Of a stretch of 64,000 bases of DNA, positions 27,201 through 40,200 are shown piece by piece. Under the pieces are notes generated by a model. The model saw only the letters and a list, made by a program, of their open reading frames with translations. It ran no database searches and was not told the origin of the DNA. The position numbers and the translations under genes were made by a program. The stretch comes from Dermatemys mawii (lineage: Eukaryota; Chordata; Testudines; Dermatemydidae). The stretch covers positions 2,074,271 to 2,138,270 of the forward strand of contig ML677329.1 in NCBI GenBank assembly GCA_007922305.1, in the 5' to 3' direction. The first letter of the stretch is position 1. Every line of letters starts with the position of its first letter.

Positions 27201-30200
27201 CCCCGAGGAACCATGGTACTGGACCAGCTCGGGGGCAGTTGATCCTAGTCTGGCTGCAGCACTGCCAGAACTCATCTCAGTGTGTTGCGGCCAGGATCCC
27301 ACTGACGTAGCAGCGAGTCGTCTGCCGCTACTAGGGCCTCATGCTGGGACACAGTGGAGTGGGAGGGCCTATGTCCCCCCTAGCCACCCAACTCATGTAT
27401 GGCAGCCTCCCTGTGACAGGGCAGATCAGCCCCGCACTGGCATTGAGAGGGTTAACCTTTCCCTTCTTGCAGAGGAAGCCACACCCCTGAGGCTCTGCTG
27501 GGCATGCTCCAACTGGAAGCCAGGTACAAAGGCCTCCAGAACTGCTGTCATGGCTGGTTACTGGGGAAGGAAGGACGCTTTGCAGAGACTCCAGCCCAAG
27601 AGCCACTACAGCCCTTACCCAGCAGAGCTGAAGAGGCAGAAGCTGGGATGGAAAACTTGCAACACCCAGAAAGCAGAGGAATGCCTAGAGTTGGGGAACC
27701 TGGAGACTCTAAAGCCGTATAGACAACTGCTACCAGAGAACTGGGAGGAAGTGACCTTGGGAAGGTAAGAGAGTGGTACTTCCCACCATACTGAGGTCAA
27801 CGTGTTGCAGTAGGAGTCCCCACTGAATTTGTAGAGAATCGCCTGCCACTGGCCCCAGTTACGGGACCCCTGTACGATCCCCAAAAGACATGGTTTGGGT
27901 TTCGGCTGCTGGGCCAAGTTAGCCCCAGGCAAGGAGCCATTACCCAGACTCTGGCAACTGGGCCGCACTGCTCCAGGGGCGCATTATTTGGACTTTGGCC
28001 GCTGGGCCACGTTGGCACCCTCGCCTAGGGGCTATTACCCAGACTCTGGACATTGGGCCACGCTGCTCCAGGGGTGCATTATTTGGCCATCACCCAGACC
28101 CTGACACGTGGGCCACAAGGAGCTGACTACAGGGGAAGGGAAGAGTAGAAACAGAGGGAGGCGTAGAGAGGTGGGGTTACCCCTTATCCTCCTGCACACA
28201 AGGAGCTGACGAGGCACGAACCCCACCACAGTTAGTGCAGAACTCAGATATGATTGAATACATTGTCCTGGTATACTGCTGATGTGCCTGCCAACATCAG
28301 AGAACGCACATTCCCAGGCAGTCTTTGGCATGAGCCTGTCACATCCGCAGAGAAGACGGCACTGGCAGCTAATCTACAGCTGAGAGTAAAGCAAGGGTTT
28401 TAACCTGGGTGTTGTGTGCTAAGTTATTCATGTTGATCAAAAGCAAGAGCAACCCATCTGTAACTGTCTCCATAATCCGTTCCTCCCTCCAAAAGGACAC
28501 TCCATTAAAATGATTCAAAAACTGTTCCCAAGTCCCCAAATCCTCCTTCACTTCTTCATTAAGCTTATAAAATGGTTGGGCTTTAATATTCCAAATGGCA
28601 TCTGAAAGTCTGGTGCAAAATGCCTAAAATGATTCTGTGGCTATCACTCAGCATATGAAGTTAAGATGCTCATTAACAGATTGCAGCTCCTGCACTGTAT
28701 GCTTAAACTTAAGCATTCAGCAGTTTTTTGGCGGACACTCCCGAGGGTTTGCTGAAGTGATTACTTGCAGATTTGGTTGACACTCGGGAGTGCTGGGCAT
28801 GTCCGCCAAAAAGCCGTCAAATGCGGAAGTAATTCATTCAGCGGTTTCAGCGGACATACAAGGGTTGCGCTGCCGGAGAGTGAACTGAAAAAGGGTCACG
28901 GTTCCTCAGTTTGAGGACCGCTGCCATAACATATTAGAAATGTTTAGAAACAGGGGAAAGCTAAGGATATCTCAGTTTTTCCAGTACATTGTACAACATC
29001 CTCACAGGTACACTTACACTTTGCTGAAAGTCCTACATATAACAAATGGCTAGTGTGACACAGGCAGAACCAACAGAAATGAAACTGATAAACTGAAGAG
29101 TTTCTCTCTGCTGCCAGAATATCTGAACAAGTTTTTTTTTTTTTTTTTCCATATTCTTATCTGCTGGTACTAGGGGATGCACATGGTAAAGAGGAGAAAA
29201 AAGAAAAATTCTCTTCCCAGTACCAGATAGTATTTGTGCTTCTCTTAAAAATTTTATTCATGGCTCAGCATGAGCTACAGAGTGAAGCTGAATAGGAATA
29301 GGTTAGTCTTCTTTTACAATGCTTCAGGAGTGCTGAGCAAGAACACGAGCAGCATAGGCGTAATTAAGAGGGGGGAGAGAAACAGATTAACATTAGTAAA
29401 ACACAAGAGGTAAGGAAGACAGAAGATAAAAACTACAGGAGTGGGGTCAGACATGAAGAGGAGAAAGAGTAGAACAAGAAAGAAGAGAGAAACCAAAAGC
29501 AGCTAGAAAGTAGGTTGGTATGGTGTTGCTCTAGCAGTGAGTCAGAGTTTAGGACAAGGCTTGATACCAAATTACATGTCTCAGAAGGAGCTGGCAGTTC
29601 TGCAGAGGCAGTACAAACAAACTGTGAGGAAATATACTCAGAATCACTCTTTATTAATCTCTAATCTGAAGAAATCTTGGAACCATTAGCAATTCTCTTC
29701 AAAGACTGATGGACATTGATTGAGGTCCCAGAGACTGGAGAAAGACAAACATAGCACGGTCTTTAAAAATGAGAACAAAGAGGACCCGGGAAATTATAGA
29801 CCAGTCAGCGTAATTTCAATACCTGGAAAGATACTGGAACAAATTATTAAACAATCCATTCATAAGCAACTAGAGCAGTGGTTTTCAACCTGTGGGCCGT
29901 GAACCTCTGGGCGTCCACACCTCCATTTGAAAAAAAGATTGAAAACCACCAACACAGAGGATAATAGGAATTTAAGGAATAACCAGGATGGATCTGTCAA
30001 GAACAAATCACACTAAAACTCAATTTCCTTCTTTGAGAGTATTACTGGCCAAGTGAATGGGAGGAAGCAGAAGACCTGAAATATCTTGATTTTATTATAT
30101 AGTCCCACATGGAATTCTCATGAGCTAACTAAGGAGATGCAGTCTAGATGAATTTACTGTAAGGTAGGTGAACAACTGGTTAAAAGACCATACTCCAAGA

Positions 30201-31227
30201 GCAGTTATCAGTGGTTTGCTGTCAGACTGGGAGGGTGCACCGAGAGGAGTTCCAAAAGGGTAAATCCTGGATTCAGTAGCATTCAATATTTTCCTAAATA
30301 ACTTGGATCATGGAGTAAAGAGTATGCTAATAAAATCTGTAGATGACAGACAGACATTTTGGAGAACAGGATCAGAATTCAAAAGTTCCCTGACAAATTG
30401 GAGAAGTGGTCTGAAATCAACAAGAAGAAATTTATTGAAGACAATGGGAAAGCACTGCACTTAGGAACAAAAAATCAAATGCACAACTACAAAATAGGGA
30501 CTAGTTGGCCAAGTGAAAAGGTTCCTGGGGTTACAGTGGATCAGAAATTGAATGACAGTCAGCAATGTGATGCAGTTGTAAAAAGGGCTAATTTCCTGGG
30601 CTGTATTAACAGGACCGCTACATGTAAGACATGGGAGGCAGCTGTCCAGCTGAAGCCTCACCAGAGTTGAGCAGGGCAGGGAGTATTGTGTCTGATTCTA
30701 GGCACCACACTTTAGGAAAGATGTAGACAAACGGAGTCAGTCAAAAGAAAAGCAACAAAAATGCTGAAAGGTTTAGAAAACTTGACCTACAAGGAAAGGT
30801 TAAAACAACCGTGCACTTTTAGTCTTAAGAGAAGACTGAGGGCAGACCTGATATACAGTCTTCAAATATGTTAAGGAAGAGGACGGTGATCAATTGTTCT
30901 CCATAGAAGGCAGGACAAGAAGTAGTGGACTTAATTTGCAGGAAAAGAGATGTAGGTTAGATATTAGGAAAAACTTTCTAACTACAGTATAAGGTAGTCA
31001 AGCTCTGGAAGAGAGGTTGTGGAATCCTCACCAACAGAAATTTTGACAAACAAGTTGCAGCAACCTGTTTGGGAGGGTCTAAATTTACTTGATCCTGACT
31101 CAGTGCAGGGGGCTGGACTTCATGACTTTGAGATCCCTTGCAGCCTTAAATTTCTATGATTTTATGAAAGCTGACTGAAGAGAGCCATGTTAAACCTTCC
31201 CCAGCTAAGTATTAGAATGTAAGTATC

Positions 31228-31258
<31 letters not shown>

Positions 31259-34200
31259 AGGGATTCCAGGATCTACCACAGACAAAAATGGAAAGGGGTT
31301 GAAAGAGAAAGAAACTGAAAGGTTGGGGTAAAAAATAAAAAACCCAAGGATGGAAAAGTGAGACAAAAAAAACAGGAGGAGAAGGAAAGTAATTCTACAG
31401 GGATATTTTATTTGGCATTTATGAGCAGAAGAAAGTCCAAAATAAAGCTTCTCCTTAAGTTTTTAATTATAGCCAACCCACTCAAATAGTTGAGTTTGCT
31501 TGTATTGGTGGTGTTCACTAATAGGATTTTCTTGAAACACTCACATTTTTAAATTAGTGACCAACATTACCAAAAAGTCACAATAGTGTAAACTTATTGT
31601 TCCATTTATTATAGCGCAATTCATATTTAAGCAGTATTATGGGAAATATTTAGTTAATATATTATTCTCACAGCAAATAAGTTAATAACTTGAACAAGTT
31701 GATAATTAAATAAGTTATCAGCATGGTAAAAGCATTCTAACTGATTATTAATTAAAATCACACTCTTAATAGCACGTGCTGCAAAAAGCAGCAGAAGACA
31801 CTTCAGAGAGTCACTTGTGGCTCGAGAACCACAGTCTGAACATCGCTATTCCATAAAATATATTTACAGACAAACGAGGCTGAATTTGAGAGAGAGCAAG
31901 GATGAAATGCAAAAATATTTCATTTACAAAACAAGTACCCAATTATACAAAAATTCCGGGTTTTGTTTTTGTTGCTAAAACAAGACTATTCTAGCACAAT
32001 ATGAAATGTAAATTATACAGTTACTAGGTTTGGATTTTATAATAGTAGCAGTGTCAAGAATAAAACAAGAATTAAGTGAAAGGAAATTAGATTATAAAGT
32101 CTTCCTTTTCATTACCCTCAGATTTCCATCATCACCACAGTACCTAGGCACTGACTAAAATTACTCTTGAATTTGTTCAAAATGTACCTCCGCTGTTCAG
32201 CATTCTTAGATTTAGCTACTTTTAAACTGTTTTTTTTTAAAATTCAATCAGCTTCTGTTATTCGAGAATTTACACAGGCCACAAATTATTTAAATTTACC
32301 CAGTATATGAGAAGACAAAAATCAGTTCATTTAATCTATGTATTACAGTCAGTGTTAAGACAAATATGCATTTAGAGCATTAAAACTTCAATTAACTTCC
32401 AAAAAGCCACGCTGAGATTCTATAGAATCTACTTTTAAAAGAAAAAATTGAGTATATAGAAATTTCCCTGACCATCTTCACAACATTGCTATATTTAAGC
32501 CCTGTTCACATTAGATCAACATTAACCCAGCTTCCAAATATACAACACTGTAAAATTCAGTTACCTTAACAGGCTTTCACAGTTGCGGCCCTGATTCAGC
32601 AAAGCACTTAAGTTCATGTTTAACCCACTGAAGACATTTAAGCACTTGCTTAAGTGCTTTGTGAAATTTGATTTATGCTTAAATGCTTTGCAGAAGACTT
32701 AGGAACATCCACCTACTCTTACACGAATGAGAGAAGCTGTACTTTGTAATGTACAGAACCATGGTACAAGGTAAATTAGTAACCCCCAGTGGGCACATGC
32801 CATGAGGAAGAGCATACTTTATTAAATCTAAAAAATAATTTGTGACACTGTATACTTATCTGTACTACAGGCAGAATCGCCTCCCAAATGAAAAAAAAGT
32901 GTATTACATGATCCCACATTCAGATAATCACTGGTACAAACATTTCAAGACTGCCTTAACTGCAGCGTTTCAGAGACCTCAAATGTACCTGTAACTGAAG
33001 AGGATAAAGCTGATCAACTACAGGTTTCTATTGCTGGTGAATGCCAACAACTTTTATTCATATATCAAGGAAGATGCAAGTTGAAGAAATGTGATTGTGT
33101 GCATTTATTATTGATAAAATTAAGACAAATATATGCAATCAGAGAACCCTCAGGCTCTTGAAAAATTAAAAAGGGCCTTCCTGTCACACCATCTGGACAT
33201 CTGTCTTGGAAGTATGATTATCCAACTGTGCTATATACGCCAAGAGAGACTGAATTTATGAAGATGTTTACATTTAGCTGTGTATTCAGCAATACTGGCA
33301 ATGATCTGTATAGAATGTATCAAATGACTGCATTTTACATACAAATCACTGCTAGTATGTATATATGGAATACTGCACATTAAGATAAATATATACATTT
33401 AAATTTGCAATCATATCACATTTCCTCCCTGGTTTGGATGCACAGACTCTTCATGCGCTTTGTATGTCACAGTTATTGTGAAATTGCCTAGGAGGATTAA
33501 GGAACATTATGCTGTAACAAAACCCATTTAGCACGTGTCATAAGTATAAAGTAGCCTAGAATTACTGTTTACCTGTAAGGGGTTAAGCTAAATGTAACCT
33601 GAGAGGTGTACAACTGACCAATGAGAAATTCCTCAAGAGACAAAGGATTTTGAGTTTCAGTTTCTCTCTGTTCAACTCTGCTATGGGATGAACCATTGTA
33701 ACTATCAGTTTTTTTCAAGTAAGGTAGCGAGTAAGTTTACTTTTTTATCACTTGGAAAACTCTTCAGTTGGTAGAAATTTATCTCCGTGTTTCTCCACTA
33801 CTGTAAGCTTCAGCAGGAGGAGAAATTCGGGGAGGGGGCTGTCTGTAACTCTTTACTGATTATTGTAGATGCTGTTCTATTGATGGTTATATGGGATTTA
33901 TTCCTCTCTTTTTTTCTTTTATTAAAATCTTTGTTTTCCATTGTGTGAGATCCTGGTTTTGGCTTGGACACGTCTCGCAGGATCAGGCGAGGCTTTTCCC
34001 TCAAGCTTCCCAGGGAGGGAATAAGTTTGGGGGTTTTGTGGAAAGAGAAAGAGGGGCTTCAAGTGGCCCATGTCCAATAGTTTGAGACATTCTCACGATG
34101 TTGGCAGCTACTAAATCCAGACACAGAAGTTGTTGTGTTCTGGGGAAAAACATTTTAACTCAAGCTGGTAAAATAAGCTTGGGGGGGGGGGGGGTTATTC

Positions 34201-37200
34201 CTTTTTTCATGAGGGTCCCCACATCTGTACCCTAGAGTTCTGAGTGGGGAGGCAATCCTGACAGCACGTCTATACTGCAATTAAATTCTGTTCAGCAATA
34301 GGGTTCAAATTGCTATTTAACATGCCTGCAGAACTGTTTAAGAACCAAACAGCAGCTGCAAATCAATTTTCACAAACATCGCTTTCTATAATGATTTTTA
34401 AAACATTTAGTGTGGGGACAGCACATTTCAAATAATAATTTTCATCTCTGCATATTTGGGGGATAAAAGTCAGATTGATAGATAATAGATTACTTTAATG
34501 GATTTTCTTACGATTTTTTAATTCACTGATAAATATGGGGATTATAACACGATTATATGACCTACGTACGAAAACACCGTACCAGAGCCAAGTATTTAAG
34601 ATTTTAAAGCTTTTGAGAATTTTTTTAAACCTGCAGCTACTTTATTGTAACTGAAACAACTGGTACCTGCTCAAGTTTATGTATTCACTATTTAAACAAA
34701 TATTAAAATATTATTTTGTAGGAAGTTAGAGCACTAAAGTACAGTGGATTCCGGTTAATTGGGACACATCGGGACCAGAACAATTTGGCCCAATTAAGCG
34801 GCTGCCCCAATTAACCAGAGTAACTAAAAAGGGACTTGTTGTTTCTGTTCTCTGTGATGCCTCCCAAAGCATCCCAATTAAGCGGCTGCCCCAATTAACC
34901 CGTGGCCTGATTAACTGGAATCCACTGCAGTCAAGAGAAAACACTGCAAATGTGTAAAAACAAGATATGGAAACTGGAATCTCCATCTGTACATAAAGTA
35001 GTCTTTTACAACTTGGAAGAGAAGCCAGAACAGCCCACTGAGAATCAGTAAGGATGGTGAAGGTGCAAGAGCCTAGATTCATTCCCATTCCCCACTACAA
35101 ATGTGCTGCCATGAGTAAAGCACCAAGACACTTCTTTGAAAGCTTACCTGCCTGCTCCTACAACAGTCCCTATTACAGCTTGCCACAGGAGCAGTTTATA
35201 GGGCTACAGGCTCAAGAAACAGCTCCACACTCCAACGTTTTTTTATGTCTGTTTTTGAAACATAGATCAACAATATGTGACCAGATCTAGAGTCATCAGT
35301 GGATGTACACTACCCAAACAGCACATGGCCTTTTGACCAATTGGGGAATTGGAATAGCCAGGAATGACAAAGGAAGGGGGAGTAAAAATGAAAACAGCAA
35401 AAAAAGGTCAAAAAAGGGGTGAGAGAGGAGAACAGTTAAACAAACAAACAAAAAGGGAGAATAGACAGCATAAATGCAGACACAAGGTAACGGTGCACAA
35501 CTTTTTGAAAGGATGCAGCAACAGCTGCCCTGGCAATAGTCAGCCACTGAGGGGTTTCAACAAAAAGCAAAAACCCTACTGTAATCACTACTATACATAA
35601 ATGTATATAGGACAAATTGCAAATAGGTCTTTTTTAAAAAAAAAATGCTGCTTTCCAAGTTGTGCAGGCCTGATGTAGATCAAGTCTCTGCTCTGTCTTT
35701 TTCTTCTTTTTTAAAAAAAGCAAGGGCCATATTACTGCAAAAAAACCAGCAGAAGGTTGAAAAGCCCCGCCCTTGGCCCATCCCCATTCGCTTCCTTCCA
35801 CCCCACTGCTTGGCTTGCCCCACCCCTATTCACCACCGCGGGCCGCACAGTGAGCCCGTACAGGCCGCATGTGGCCCCTGGGCTGCATGTTGTGCAGGCC
35901 TGATCTACACGCTCTGTTTTTTCAACAGGAAAAAAATGGAAAATAAAACTAAAAACATTAAAACCTTGATAAATATTAAAAGTTAAGATACTGTTCTGTA
36001 TTCTAAAATAAGCTAACTCTCCTCTTGCTTTCAATACCTTCTTGAAGCAGGGATTCCGACAGCTGTGTATTGGAAGGCACAGAAGCAGGTTCAGTTAAGC
36101 GGTCTGCAACAGGTGTTCTTATTGAAGAGGTCACAGCAGACGAAACACCGGGCTTGGTAAACTGAACATTCTGGCTTACAGGATGTGATGAATCTACAAT
36201 ACCACCTGAACACAGAGTGGGAAAAGATGATAACATTTTACTCAATAGCAAAGACAACTGCACAAATATCAGACAAGTTAATTTGATGATAGTTTCATAG
36301 TTCCTAAGAAAAAGTATTTCAAAGAGCAACAGCTTTTAAATACTAGATTGCTGAGAAAGAGAATATGTTTTTCAGTTGAACACCAATTCTGTTACGTAAA
36401 TACTCCATTAAGATGGAGATTACTGTTTTGAATATTAATTATACCAACAACAGAAGCAGAAAATATAATTTCACAAAGAAAGCATCAGATAGATGGTTTA
36501 ATGCTAACTACAGCCTGGATACAACAAATTTTTAATCCATCCCCAAACCTCTGCCCTCTAATTCCACCTCCAAAAATCACTCATAGTCTGTTGTACTGCC
36601 CAGTCACTAATCTTCCTCCCAAGTAAGGCAGCACAGTCAAGATGCAGCAATCAGCTGTGCAGTGTTCCACTGTTCTGCTTCCCTACCACACTGGTCCTTT
36701 ACAACTAGGGGGCTCTGACACCTAGGATACTTATTGCTGATTAAAGCAGAATCAACACGGAATATCAACATATTTTCACAGAGAATTTAAAATGTTGTTT
36801 TGAACTTCTAAACATGATAGGATCTTCCCATTAAAATCCACATGATTGCCACTAGGCAGGATACAGTTCATTAGGAATACTTACCATATCAAAACAATCC
36901 TCACTTCAGTGAAGTGAGTTTTAAAGGGGCAGAGATATTGTAAAGGGAAGTAGGTCAAATACAGTTATGAAAACTTTTGTAAAAGATACAATAACTTTGT
37001 TTCCACCAAAAAAAATGAATATAATCTAAATAAACTGTATTTTTAGCAAACTTAAGTTCTTTAAGTAACCTTTGCTCTAATATTTAAGGCTCAATTTTTC
37101 CCCTTACGAACACACATTCCTGAGAGCTATTAGAAAATTAGTTGATGCACAGGTGCAGAGTACCTGCTTTTACAAGGTAACACATCTGTCAATGCAGACC

Positions 37201-40200
37201 AATAAACCAGAAGAAGCCAGAATCAAGTCTTCGATGATTATTTTACCAGATCAGACTATTAAAATGGCAAAAATAAAGCCAAAAGAAATTCAACAGACCA
37301 CCAGGATAGCATTTAGAATATAAATGAGACAACTGTTATAAGTAAAATATAGATAAATATGCATTATATTTTTAAATAATAAATATCGTTACAGTAGTAG
37401 TTATAACTCAAGTCAGGAAAGCCAAAGTTTGTACATGCAGCCTTAACTACAACCTGTGTATATATTATGATAGTCCAATTATGTGAAACTATACTATTTT
37501 TCTCAAATAGTACTATATTATTTGAGTGGATTTTAGGGGACACTTGAGGTGAAGAAGGGCATGAAAAGCAACAATTCTGTTGGTTTGGATTTACTAGCTG
37601 GCTAAGTTAAAGTGTTAACTATACATGAATAATGATGCTAGGCGGTCCCTATATTTTAAGTTTGTTTGATTATTAGGCTGCCTAACTTTTTGAATGATTT
37701 ATTGCTGAAATCTAAATTAAATAAAAAACATTAATGAAACAATATACATTTTTCTATAGTGTATATACAAATGTGAGCAGTTTCTAATAACAGGCACTAC
37801 TTATTTATGCCAGACAGTGTGAACTGAGAGAGTTTATATAAAAGATGAGCACTGAATTTTTGTATTACTCAGAACACTGTTAAATGCACTAAAAGCAGTA
37901 GCCAAAGTTCCTACATGCACAAAGTACTATGATCAATTGTTCATAACTTAGTTAAAAATCCTAAACAATTTTCACTGGAACATTCAAAGATTCTTAATGA
38001 TTTATTTCCTTGCCAAATATTAATTTTATTACAAAAATTGCTGCAGCAGAAAGCTAGCTAAAAAGCTTTCCCAAATGTACAGGGAATTGTTTTGGGTTTT
38101 TATTTATGCTCTTTCAAACCAGTAGAACAGTTACTCTCATGCTTTAAAAAATTATGTTGCCTTCAAGGTGAAATAAGGCCTGGAAAATTACATATTCATA
38201 GAGGAAAGTTTTAGAGAATCCTGAGAAACTGAAAACAGGGGATTGCAATGAGAACACTTACACAACTTTAACTATCACCTTTGTTACTGCCTTAAGTATG
38301 CCATTCACTCTTGAAAGATCACCACATAAACCACAATCTCCAGCAGTTTTAATTTTGTTAAGTTTTTTTCTCAGCTGACAAGGAGATGAAGTACATACTC
38401 AAGTAGTGATTAACCTACAATACAGCAATCAAGCACAAGATAAAGCTTGACAAAATATCTGTTTAAATACATATTTTTCTGTTGGCTTATCCTAGACAAT
38501 CTTGATTAGCCACTACCACAATCCAGCTAGCAGATGCCATAAAAATGCACCCATGAAACTAACAATGCTTTGTGAGCTCACAGTAAATGTGAAAATGTGC
38601 AGAAAACCCTTTAAAGTTAGCCAGAATTAAAGGAAAACTGCCACATAATATAAAATATACAGTGGAACCCCGCCATACCACGACCATCGAGGTCCAAAAA
38701 TATTCACTGCGGTAAATCCAGGGTTGCACGACATCAAAGTACTGCACGCTGCCGCTGCCAGGAGCCCCGCACGCCCCGCGTTATAAGTGGATTTGCGCTA
38801 TTGCGGGGTGCAGTACTGCAGGATTCCACTGTATTTTATGACATTACAGTGAAAGAATTAATCACTAAAAATGTGTAAGAACCTTAAATATAAATTAAAA
38901 TAATTAAACAGGAAGCTGCCATTTTGGGCACAGACAGGTCAATGTATGATTGCATGACAGAGGGAAATAAATGTTAAAATTCTATGTATTTTGCTAACTG
39001 ACTATAGTTCAACCAGCTGTCTTGCAACCATGACTGCCTCTTGCGTTACAATGGTTTCAAATGCTGAGCAACCCTCTCTTTTAAACGTTAAGCTAGACTT
39101 CCTATTACAAATCATTAGTCATAACCATTCAGTTATGAAGATACAGAAAGAGTACTTTTAAAGGGTATTTTGGTGGACAGTCTTTCCAGTATTTGTGGTA
39201 ACATTCTGCAGTTAAAAGACTTAACATTACAGCCAGGACCATGTGCAGCTATACCAATGTAATCTAAGTCACATCCTATATCTTGTATATTTTGTGGTAC
39301 ACAATAATATGAAACTATGATAAGTAATTAACTATTTAAACAGTAATAGAAAACACTGGGTAGATAATGTGGCTAGTTTAACACTCCTGTTGGCATTTTA
39401 ACTTTTGCATTTCTAACTTTTGATTAACCGTCAAGCATTTTATTTTGAATGTTATATGGTAAAAATACAATTTCTTGGTGAGGTGCTGTTACCATGTGTA
39501 CACTTATGTGATTAAGTAACAAAATGCACAGATGTAGATAAATAAGTAGATAGCTTAAAGGATTTATATACAGGCATTATAGGTACTATAGGGAATAAGT
39601 ACATGGCACAGCACTGTGTTAGCTCAGGTACAGACCGGTATCTATATTATACTGGAAAAGCACTCCTAGTTTGGACGCAGCTTATACTGGAAAAACTTTA
39701 CTTTTGCCAGCATAGCTTATTCCAGTCCCCCTTGAACAAAATAAATTATATCAGCAAAAAAAGTGGGTTTGCCAGTATAACTACATCTACACTAAGATCT
39801 GTTGCTGGCACAGGTATCTTGGTCATAAATCACACCCCTGACTGAAAGAGCTGTGCTGGTCAATGTTTGTAATGTAGATCTGGCCTTACTTGGGCATGTA
39901 TGCAGGTATTGTATTTAAAATACATCACTTTTGTGTAATAAACAAAAGTTTAATTTTAATTACAGGTTGCTCTCTGCTTCCTGAACGTTACAAGAAGTTT
40001 ACTTTGCTGCTCAAATTGGCTCTAGGACCATCTCCTGAGCTGTGATCTTTGCTACATCTTGTTTAGACATATTTAAAACTGTAGGTATAATCTTAAAGCC
40101 TTTGAGTATCTTATCAAAGTCTATGTCCAAGATTTTCTGTACACTTACTTACTTACATAAGTGAAAACATTTCATTCTATGGAGAAAATGTGTTCTAGAT

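Larger units (their letters stand above)
24947..36037 (-). other. SEC24B intron 3
   Basis: At 11.1 kb the largest intron in the window and the richest in transposons; elements are listed separately. 25770..26870, 28930..29550, 31260..32580 and 32700..33530 are AT-rich stretches in which I recognise no element beyond homopolymer runs (T17 at 29132, A24 at 31232) and a small hAT-like end near 31810. Confidence 0.75.

Noticed and set aside
27412..28343. Full provirus between the LTRs at 27412 and 33536
   Set aside because: The two LTRs differ in sequence and end motifs, the second has its own perfect target duplication, and the interval contains CR1 and intron sequence rather than retroviral genes.
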